Source of the DNA: Pycnopodia helianthoides
Taxonomy: Eukaryota > Echinodermata > Asteroidea > Forcipulatida > Asteriidae
DNA length: 64,000 nt
Direction of reading: 5' to 3'
NCBI GenBank assembly: GCA_032158295.1
Contig: CM063253.1
Location: forward strand, 2,635,001 to 2,699,000
The position numbers and the translations under genes were made by a program. Below the pieces are notes generated by a model, which worked only from the letters and a program-made list of their open reading frames with translations, had not been told where the DNA came from and did not search any database. Position 1 is the first letter of the stretch, and each line of letters begins with the position of its first letter. Below, piece after piece: positions 48,601 through 60,600 of this stretch.

Positions 48601-51600
48601 CAAGGTTGTGTACGGTGGCACAACTGTGCACAGAACTAACTGTGTACTGTGTACATGCATTCCCTCATGGTATCATATTGCAGGCTGGCATAGTTTATCT
48701 ATCATTCAAAACCACTTGAATGGTATTGAATGGTCAGACAGCAAGAGGGTTAAAGGGAAGACATACGATTGGTAATCACTCTAAAATTTATGGCAATAAA
48801 AACTTACTTGGTTAGAAGTACAGCAACTTTCAATTGCATAAAGCATTTTGAGAAACATTTCAATTAAAAATAATGTGGATATGGAAAAAGATGTAAGTTT
48901 TTATCCCCAAAATTTGAATTTGAGTATTCCTATTGGGGATTATTCTTCATGCGTGGACATAAACGCTCCAGATTTTTGGCGATATCTCAAAAACGCTACC
49001 ACCTTTTGAAATGAAATTTTCACAGGTTAGTTTTTTGTATATGTTTAAATTTATATAGGATTAAAACAATGGAACGGTTCCAAAAACCAAAGGTATACCT
49101 AATGATAATTGTACTGGGTTCTTTTACGTGCAGCTCCATAGAGGTTGGGTTAATGTATTGAAGATTAAGAACTCAAAAGTTTTAAGTTATCAAAGTTGTT
49201 ATATACATGTATTCTGGAACATATTTAATATAAAAAACAAATTTTGTGTTTTTATTATTAGCTGGTGGATAAACTGAACACTGATACCGCCATGGAAGAA
49301 GTGCTGGAAGATCATAAAGAGGTGAGAAAATTGTCTACAATCAGAGCATAATTGACCGTTATTTTTTTACCGCATGAGGGCGCTTTCAATGGCAACTTTT
49401 TCTTGCATCACAATTCGTCGGCTCAGGACTGTAAGGTTGTTAACGCAGTTTGTATTGATTCCATCAAATTGCTTTTGCATATTTCTGAGCTCTTGGTAAA
49501 TGGATTTTGTTGGTTGAGAGTGGTCTCCAAAGTAATTTGTTTGACAAAAAGAAGCAATCGTTTGCTAAGAAAAACATTTTATTTGTGTATTTTGATTTAT
49601 TTTTTGAAATTTATATGCATTTTTCACTTAACAACCTTATGGCACTGAGCTGACGATTTACAGTTTCTGACTGCCTGTATGTTCTTCAATCAATGGCCAA
49701 CTGAATAATAATAACAACAATGAAAAAACAAAACGTAAATCATTTCGTTTTTGCTTGTTTCACATTGCGTAAATTTGGCTTGACATGCCTTCACACGGTC
49801 AAAAATGCTGCGAATTGACAAGTTCATGTACCTCAGTTGTTTATGAATAACAAACATGGCTTTGTTTTTTAATATCTGGATGGCCGATTTGAAGTTAATC
49901 GAAATTTTTATTTGATGTTTTTATTGCAGCTTAAGATTCAGAATGATACGGAAGCTAAAAATATCGACAAGATCTTCACCCAAAGACAGGAGTAAGTGTT
50001 GCATATTTGGGGTCATATTATTCAAATTATTATTTCTAGTCATGCTGATCAGCAGATTTCCTCTTTACCATTATTGTGCTCTGTCACAACAGGTAGGGTC
50101 ACAGATTGGTTTTTGTCAACGTAAATGCTGATTCATAGGTAAAATTATAATGAAGCATACAATAAGTGTCACTTGCTGAGAAAACAGTGAAAACCTGTCA
50201 CGATATTTTCACAAGAACGTCAAATCCATCCACGTTTAGCGAGGTGACAGCGGGTACCAACCACATCTCCGGCCGCAACATTCGCGAACGGACACCAACC
50301 CTCCAAAATCGGAGAAACAATTCATGCATGAATCATTTATCAGAATCAAATGTTTTGGGTGAAACATTATCCAAACCATATTTCTTCTAGTGGAATGCTT
50401 TCTCAACATAGTTTATACTGTCAACAGCTGCAGTGCTCTGCACCAAGTAAGTATTTATGGTCAATAATTTGTGGAGTATTTACCAATCTATGACCCTACC
50501 TTTATTACAGATGAAGTTGAAATCCAATATAGATTCTTTGGTTGTATCTGCTGCCTTCTTTGTCTTAATAAATACCTTGGAGAGTTCATGCACCCTGATT
50601 GGTCAAAGACTGGTCACATGGGGTGTATAAACATGTGATATAAAGACTGGCTCTAGGAACAAGCAAATAAAATGCCCCTAAACAAGCATATTGTTCTCGA
50701 TTAACTGCAACAATCTGCCTACCCGGTCACACCAGGGCCCAATTTCATAGAGCTGCTTAACAATAAAATATTGCTTAACAATTTTCTGCTAAGCAGAAAT
50801 CAGCAGGATACCAGTCACAAATCGTACATGTGACATGGTAGTTTGGCCGGTAACCTTATTCTGGTAAGCATAATTTTGTTATGCTAAGCTACTCTTTGTG
50901 CTTAAATTGGGCCCAGGTTCTCACACTGCCTAATTTGAAAGAATTGCCTTAAAATGGAAGTTAACTGGCTATTTGTTTGTCCTTTTATTTGCTAACAGTG
51001 TGGAGCAGACTATTCATCAGATAGAGCAAGAGATTCAGCAATGTAGGAGGATGGCAGATACATTGATTGATGATATGGTACGTATTGACACACCTGCTCC
51101 CCACAACATAATCCCAGTGAGTTAACCAACCATGTGAAACCGTTCATCTACACAGTTTGTGTTTGGTGGCACAACTGCACTGTATACAAATATTGGCTGC
51201 ATCGAGTGATACGATTACAACTCCCCAGTTGATCTCTGGAGCATTCTATGTCATTAGGTAAAGTGGAGGGAAAATAGACTGCTCCGGAGATCACAGAGGG
51301 AGCTGTAGTTTTAACCATAACACGAGTAAAAGCAGTCAATATTTGTTTCATATCTCCCCATATATATATTACCTAAAAGATGTCGTTACTATTGGTATAG
51401 TACATTCGTTTCTATTGGTATAGTAAACTCGTTGCTATGGGTACAGTACACTTGTTGCTATGGGTACAGTACACTCATTGCTATGGGTACAGTACACTTG
51501 TTGTTACTGGTATAGTACATTGGTTACTACTGGTATAATAAACTTGTTGCTATGGGTATAGTAAACTCGTTGCTATGGGTACAGTACACTTGTTGCTATG

Positions 51601-54600
51601 GGTACAGTACACTCGTTGCTATGGGTACAGTACACTGGTTGTTACTGGTATAGTACATTGGTTACTACTGGTATAGTACACTGGTTGCAATGGGTATAGT
51701 ACATTGGTTGCTACGGGTATAGTACACTAGCTGCTACGGGTATAGTACATTGGCTGATATGGACGGGCATAGTTCACTGGCTGCTGCAAGTATAGTACAT
51801 TGGCTGCTATGGGCGGGCATAGTTCACTGGCTGCTACAAGTATAGTACATTGGCTGATATGGACGGGCATAGTTCACTGGCTGCTACAAGTATAGTACAT
51901 TGGCTGCTCTGGACAGTACACCCATTGCTACGGGTATAGTACGGGTATATTTTTTGCATGGGATGTTACATTCTTGGAACGAAAAGTTCTATGAACTATT
52001 CTATCATTGTTTGTTAATTCAACCACAGAATCCACAGATGCGGAAGAAATATGGGGCGTTGAAACAGACAAATGAGTCTCTAGCAAAGGAATTAGAGGCA
52101 AGACAACAGGAGCTGGATGCGTTAAGTACAAAGAAAGATGATCTGGAAGATGTAAGTAGCGTACACTACAAACTAGGAGAGACATGTCAATTATTTTGTG
52201 TAATTCGTAGGGAGATTTCCAAGTACATGATGTTACTGCAAACCTTACTAGATTGTATTTTTGTAGCAAGTAATATACCGCAAGGGAAACTGACTAAGTA
52301 GATTTTGAATAGTTTTGGATTGAACGAAGAAAATTTGACTAGAGCAGGGTCTCAGGGTTAACGTGCTAGTGCTACACCAACTGAGCCTATTTAGCCCTAT
52401 GTTGGCGGTCTTCCTCAAATTATTATCATTTTTCCTAATGACCAATAATAAAAGGCTTGACCACCCTCATCAAACCTAGTTATATTCCCTCTTGGAAGAG
52501 TTCTGAAGGAAAACAAACAAGTACCAAGTAAATAAACAAATAAATAATAATACATTTATATAGAGCCAAATCTAGTTTTGTAAAATGCTCCAAGGCACTT
52601 CACAAAAGGCAAAAAAAGGTACATAAAAAGCACAAAGCATGATTTACATGAGCAAAGAATAAACAATTAAATTACAATTGAAAATTAAATGACAATATCC
52701 CACCAACAACAGATGCCATCAATTAATGAAAACAATATAGATCACTTAAAAACCTGAGGGATTGCTCGAAAAACCTTTCTTAAAAAAGTGTGTTTTACGT
52801 TAAAAAGATTTACAGTCTCCGCTTCTTAAATAGAGACATCCAGGTCATTCCACATTTTAGGGACAATAGCAGAAAAAGCCCTGTCTCCCATATAGTGCAT
52901 ATTAACCTAGTATTAACACGCTGTAATCTAGTCCTATCACATGAAAGTCCGGTAGTTCTGGGGAACTAGACGTGTGTAAAAGATCAACAAGATACGAGTT
53001 CCAATAGTACTGACATGATGTAACTAGTTTCCTGTTGGATCCCATAGGATCTATCTCATTCTCAGATAAAGCAAGAAGCGGTACGTCTTTATGAGCAGCT
53101 GCATGAGTTGGAAGAGAAAAAAGCTCAACTCATTGCCGAGGATCAGACGAGAGGGACACCCACACAAGAAAGAGAACGCCTCTTGAAACAAGTCAAAGAG
53201 GACAACAAGAAATAGCAGGCATGGACAGACAGTAAGTATCGCTAGTCAAATGTTTCAAAGGTTGAAAGTAGAATATATGCAGGCTTTGCGCTCGAGCTTT
53301 TTGTAAAGTAGCCAACCGGGCTAGTAACCTGTGCGTTCCACCTGCCCCTGAAAGTTTTTATAGTTTAGCCCATGGGCTGAATTTTCAAAAGATAAGACTA
53401 GTCACTTATCGAAGTTAGGAACCAGGTAAACTGGCTTAACTTAAGAAATTGTCTAATGTCTTGAGCATTGCCCTTAGGACATCTAAGTTAGGGAAAAGTT
53501 TTGTGAAATCTAACCCCATATCTACTCATGGAAATTGCCTGGAACTGGTCTCCTGTAAATTTGCTGTGTAACAAGAAGATATCACGTAAAAACCACAAGG
53601 AAACTGACTGGGTTAAATTTGAAAAATATTTGGGTTGAACAAGGGAAAATTGTCTGGATGGTGTTCGATCAATTTTTCTTTGTTCCAATCCTAAATTTAA
53701 GAGCCTAAGGTGGTGGTGGGATAAAATCAACACATAAGGTACAAACCCTGCAGGATTAACATGCACAGCCAAGTTCTATTAACCACTCCACTATTAAATC
53801 AACCATTTTGATCTACTTGTCTAGAATTCAAGAATACAAAGACCAAATCAGTAGTTTACAGGACGAAATACGACAGCTGGATTTGGATCTGGAAGAACAT
53901 CAAGGTATTTCATTTTTGTCATCTATTGATTGTTAGTATAAAGTTATAGTCTCACAAATTCTGAAATCTACTCTGCTTCAGTAGAACAAATAGCAAGACA
54001 AGTTCTCAAGAGCAAATCTACTCAGCAAAGTAGATATATATAATACAATGGTGTTACGCAAACTGAATATACATTGATACCCACCATGCTAAACCTCAAA
54101 ACCAATTATGTATGCTCAGGGGGAGCGAACCAATGGACTTGTAAAGTTAATCAACGCTCTTATACCAGACATTGTAACCTTATAAACAAGTTTGTACTTG
54201 ATCTTCTCTGTTTTTTATTTTCTAGGTGAGAAGAACATGAAATACAAGGAACTGAAGAAGAGAGAAGAGACTATGACAGGTAGTTGAAGGGTCGTTGTGT
54301 CTTACTAGTTTACTAATGCACTTACTTGAATGGCTAGTTGCAGATCGATATTGTTTGACTGACACACAGCTATTCAGGGTTTATATTTCTGAGTGTGTCG
54401 GCGAGAGGTCGGCGTGACTCATGCTTGGAGTGACTGTTACGAGTAAAGTGCTTGCTAAATGACTACACTGATACAACATGACATTTACTCCATGGCACCT
54501 ATAGATTATTGTAAAGACTGGTGATGGTCAAAGCCTTTTGTTGATCAACAACGCGTGGTTGGCATGAGGCGAATATTAGCAAAACATCATGGTACAGTGT

Positions 54601-57600
54601 TGTGACCAAATTCAACATTCTGAAACTTTCAATACAAAATATCATTTATGATGTTGCTTTTTTCCAGCAAATTCAACACTATTTTTGAATGTTTGTGTAA
54701 CATTGTTACAAACTGTGGCTGTCGTTTTGCTTTGCATTTATAGCTTTCCATAGTTTTCCAACCTTGGTTGGCAAAAACTTGGGCTGCTGTGACGTTGTAA
54801 AAGAAAGGTCTAAAACCACAATTTTTTAAATCTTCAAACCATTTTCTTTTTTTTCTTTCCAGAATTCTTGGACACATTTGAAGAGACAAAAGGACAGGAA
54901 AGTGTGAGTATTAATAGTGTGATTAGTCATGTTCTAGTCTATTTTGTAGCCCAATTAGCCTAGCGAAGCCGGTGTGTCCCTTTAAGTTCAAACTCAATAC
55001 AACATGGTGGAGAATCTGGTTTTACATTAAAACAGACCAGCAACAAATATCGCCAGAAATGTTTTTTTCATTTCATTTCATTTCGGTTTTATCCGGAGAC
55101 TACAAATATTCAGTTTACAAAGAGTGACATCAAAAATAAGTAATATAAATCAGAACCAAGATAAAGCTTGAGACATTTGGAGACATTTTAAAAGGGCTGT
55201 ATTTCTCTCAAATGCACTTCTCTTTTCAGTCAGATCAAAAGTTGGGCATTTTATCTTTGACATTTTCCTTGTTCGTCGATTGATTTCTTTATCTTTGCTT
55301 GGGATCGAGTGTTTTTTCCGGAATAATTTATTTGTTAGGTATGTTATAACTATCTTGAATCAAATATTTTGCTTTATACCTCTTTGACAGGAACACAAGT
55401 CAAATCTTGAAGAGAACATAGTTGCTATACTATCCCACATGAGCAGGGTATGTTACTCTATTATTGTTATTACTTTGTTATTATTGTTACTATTATATAA
55501 TGAAACCATGGGGCCATCCAAAGCACCGTGACCCCTAGGCCTGAAGATACTGTAGAGACACGGGAAAGAGGCCGGTCCTCTATTTAAAAAGGATGAGGAT
55601 TCACCAAAAGACAATACAATCAAAGCAACAAATTCTATAGACGACCTGTAAAATATAACAATCTCCTGTACTGATTTAATCCAAATCCAATGCAACACCA
55701 CACATTGAATACATAATACCTCATACAATACAAATGCAAACAGTCACTTATGTACAGTACACAGGGTCATGTACCTGCTGGAATAAGAATGTTTAGTCTG
55801 TCAGCTGAATTTATTTTCTCCTTGTTTAAAGAAATAATGATCTTTGATCAACTTTAACAGCACTGTGGATACTGTTCCCCAAAAACATTGGGAGCAACTG
55901 CAGGGGCGACCAAAAGGTGGAAATGCTATCATTTCAACCTGCCCCCTCAAACTGTAATCCTAGTTTTACACCCTTTTTTCAGCAATTACTCTAACCCCTG
56001 TATCCATATTTTACTCTTATGTTAAGTAAGATCTGAAATAATTTACTTTAAAATGATTTTACCTTTCTTTTTGTTCTGAAGATCATTGAGAAGATAACCA
56101 TACTCATAATTAAATATATAGTCTCATGAATAAACAGTTTAAACTTTACATATTTACTAGGCTGGTGCAGTCGCTTGCAATGAACGCACTGCACTGCACT
56201 GAGCACCGTCTACTTAGGAGACTAGTCGAAATGTTTTTCATTCATTCAAGTCAACATTTGTTTCATACCACTCTTCTCAAAATATAGCATATATACAGAA
56301 TAATACATAATAAGCGAAATAATAAGCACAGAAGATCGGGGAAAGAGTTAATCTATGTATACCAAAAAGAGAGAGTATGAGGCTGTCAAATTAAGCCGGG
56401 GCTTGTAGAAGACAGCCTAGACAGACAAACTACAAACGTGGAGACAAGACAAACAGGTGACGCAAAACAAACAAGAAACAGGCTAGGATGCAATAAGAAA
56501 AATAGGCTAGACTAGCAGGGGTATTATGTAATTGGCCGATGATAGGAGCTGGACTGACCAGGGCTAGAATTTGGGGGGGAAACCCACAAGACCGCAGGGC
56601 TTGTAGCTCAAAATATTTACTGGACCGGAATTTTGAGTACAAGACCAGAATTGAAGTGAGAAGAAAAAATGCCTACACAGTTGAGTTTAATAATTGAACT
56701 GTTTGAATTTGAAAAAGCGCTAAGAGAAGATTTATCTCATTTGTATATTTTGGGTAAGTAGTCTTCGATAATCAACAGAATTGTATTTATCAGACTGAAA
56801 GTCAATGTTTGAACACAAACACAAGACCGTTGGACTTGTCCGGACATGAGTTCACTGGCCCGATGCTAAAATCACTGGCCTCGGGCCAGCGGTCCAGTGT
56901 AAAATTCAAGCCCTGCTGACTATAGAAGAGGGCTATGCCACATAATGTGAGAGGAGAAATCTTTCGTAAGAATTCTTGAACACTTGTTTGTATTTCTTGC
57001 TATTGTATTTAGAATCTGAGCCGTACAAAGCACATGCCGAGCCCACATGAACTATCGCGTATGCAGGATGATCTGAACTTCAAACAGACTGAGATGCACA
57101 AATCGGAAGCAACGGCATCTACTCTGGCTGGAGGTATGATCTTAAAAAAATAAGAATATTGGGAATTTCATTTGGTTTTACCCTTACACCGATGTGTATA
57201 AAGCACTGTATACTCAGTACTTTCCCCGCTCTGTGAAAAAAATCCACAGGCAAATCACTCGGTGGGATTCGAACCCACAGCCTTTGCATTGCTAGAGCAG
57301 ATGCCTTACCACTAGACCACCGAGCTAGCCTGATGGCTAGATCAGAGATTGTTTGAATCCTTCGCAGCGGGTACTGCAACGATTTAATAGATGTTAATTT
57401 TATTTGTTTTGTTTGTTTTCACCAGAGTGATCTGCCTGTGGATTTTTTTCACAGAGCTCGGGAAAGTACTGAGTACACAGTGCTTAATACACATCGGTGT
57501 AAGGGTAAAACAAAATTGAGTTCTTTATCCCCGATGCAAAATTTTACATCTATTAAGAATATTGGACATTAGCGAAGGGATCCACCAATTATGACACAAA

Positions 57601-60600
57601 AAAATTAATGTGAAAATTAATAATAGGAATAATAATACGCAATTCTTATATAGCGTTATTCTTTATATAGCGTTTTTTGGCAGGTATGCAGAACCATGTT
57701 TGAATTATGAGACCCTTTTATATAACACCTTGTATTGATTATCAAGGTGACAGGGCACAATCTGCAGCCAGCCATGCTAGAAACACTGAGGCCAACCCAT
57801 TCCCTTTATGATAAGTGTACTGGGTTCTCTTACATCCTTTACTCAAACACATGCCCCATCTGAATAATATCAGGCCAGTTACTTCATTCCTTAAATGATC
57901 TCGGCTCCGGGGCAGGGGGGCGGGAGTATGCAGCCTGAGCTGCCAAGAAAGTAGCGCACCGAGCTAAATCAATTACAAGAGCCATCTCTGCCCTCACAGG
58001 TACCCATTTACCCCTGGGTTAAAAATTAGCAATTTATAGTTGAGTGTGTTGCTCAAGGACGAAAGTGTCATGACCTGGATTCAAACCAACACTTTATGTC
58101 TTTGCCAACAGAACTTTGGGGCAGGTACACTCAAATTGGGCATGACATGCTCAATTTGATTAACGTTTTATTTCATTTGCCAAAGTCTACACATTACAGT
58201 GTTTGCCCCTTAAACTTTTTCAGCCACTAGCCAGCAGGACAAAATTAGCTTGTCATTTTCGCTGGTCCGCAAGCTTTTCCACTGGTCTGTATTTTTGGGA
58301 CTTCCTTTCAACTAGCATGGGACTGTGTGATTTGAGGCAGTAGGAACAATCAGTGGTTTACGTGTAGCAGTTGCAAGCAGTCAACGTGCCTGCTGGACTA
58401 GTTGGACAGAATTCTGACTGGTCCTTGGGTGTTTTAAATGGCGTTTGGCCAGGGGACCGCTGTTAAAGGGACACACCGGCTTCATTGGGCTACAAAATAA
58501 ATTAAAACATGACTCCAAAGGTCTTCCCAGAATGGAGAAGAATGGTTCCTTGAAAAAAGCATCAAATTTGGCCGTTTTCAAGCTTTTTACAAAAAATGAA
58601 GGTCACTTGAATTATTCGAACCTAAATGTGGTCCAGATAAATCACGTGATCTTTGGAGTTTGTTTTACTTCCAGCTGTGTAAAAGTAAATAACTAAACCG
58701 CTTTTAAATTTTTCTTTTTAAAAATTATTCATGAGTATTTGACAAAAAAGACTGTATTCAGATTATGGATACAAGTTGTAAATAATGATAAAAAATCAAA
58801 CGTAAGATTCCCATTTGGAGAGTCCGTGCAATAGAATCATGTTTTACGCGCGAGGTCTCAAAATCAATTCAAATATTTTACTAAGAAATTACTTCTTTCT
58901 CAAAAACTACGTTACTTCAGAGCGAGCCATTTCTCACAATGTTTTATACTATCAACAGCTCTCCATTGCTCGTTACTAAGTAAGTTTTTATGCTAACAAT
59001 TATTTTGAGTAATTACCAATAGTGTCCAGTGCCTTTAAGGGGGAGTGCTGCATTGCATGATGGAAGACTAGAGTATATTTTGGTTGATGTGTAATGTCCC
59101 TTATCGGCCCACAGAGAGCACGCGTCTCCAGCTGGATCTACAGAAGGTGGAGCAGTTAGAAGCTAAAATCAACACAGAGTTGGACAACTTGAAGGCCAAG
59201 ATCAACACAATGGAAGATGAACTTAATGTCTATTCCGATTTGAATAAACTGAAATCGGAGTCCGATCAAAGGAAACAGGTAAAATCATGTTTACAATGCC
59301 TGAAATGGGGCAGAGGGTATCCCCCCTGCCCCTAATGTTCACATACTTTAAAGGAACATTACAGAATTGGTTTTTGCTAACAAAACAGTTGCTGGCAGTG
59401 TAAGCACTTTATGTAATCCACCATATACATAAACTGACAAACCTGTAGAAGTTTGAGATCGATCGGCCATCTGGGTCACGAGAAAATAGTGAAAAACCGA
59501 TTACACATTTGCATGAAATCATATAGGTTCAACAAATGAATAAAACGCTCACTGAGCGATCAACTCCAATTGGAGAATTAATTTGCTCATTTCTCATCAA
59601 CTATAGCATTTCAGACAGTAATATTTCAAAGGATGTTTTCTACTATCATCATCATTAGACCGTGTAAGTTTGATGTAAATCTGTGATCAAAAAGTATATT
59701 TTACAATTACCAATTCTGGAATGTTCCTTTAATATACTATTTTCCTCTTGTGCAAGTTCCCCCCCCCCCAAAAAGAAAAACAATAACCTCTACAGAATTC
59801 CTGAGATTCCAAGCACACAATGAAGACACAATAGGGGGGGGGGGGGTAACGCCATGCTCCATGTCGAGCACTAAATGAATTCACGATATCATAATACGCT
59901 GCCACTTTATCCATTGAAACACATAGTGCTGGCCTGGTTCCAAACACGCCGGGTATGACTTCTGTGTTTTTCGCGAAGTGGCGTATCTGTTGACCTTATT
60001 AGTTTAGCGTTTTCACAAAGGGATGTACATGTATGCATTGGTTTGTACACATCGTCTGTGTGCACTTCTGGTTTTCATTTTCAAATTGTCGTATGTGTTT
60101 AGGGTTTAATAACTCGTCAAAACAGTTGCAAGATTGAAAACACATTGACAGTTCCGTACTAAGGAAGAAGTCAGCTTTTCTTTGGTGTCAAAATGTTTTT
60201 GTTTAAATAGTATTGACAGCAAAAAATAGATCAGCTTCAACTGCAATTTTCTCCATACACAGAATTTTTGCTTTGGTGCACCAGATGTCATTTCATGTCG
60301 CGACCGACGAATTATTGTAAATAGTGAACAACGAAATGAACTTGGTCAGTCGACACCAACTATTTCGCAGTCTGAAAATAATTGAATAATGCTGTTAACC
60401 CAGTACACTAAGATTTGAAATATTTATTTTGAACACAGAAACTGCAGGAAGAAAAGATTACACTCACCACAAGACGGGACACTTTCAAGAAAGGTAAGTA
60501 AAAAGTAGAAATGTAAGGGATTGACTTAGTTGAATTTGACAGAATAAATTAAGAGCAGTAGACTGGGATTAACGTGCATTACAGTGGTATGTCCTGTCTG

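Noticed and set aside
51900..52301. 133-residue frame as an independent protein
   Set aside because: It is IFT74 exon 10 plus read-through into flanking introns.
57255..57329. tRNA gene with perfect T-arm
   Set aside because: Attached SINE body, repeated nearby in inverted orientation, and a poor anticodon stem.
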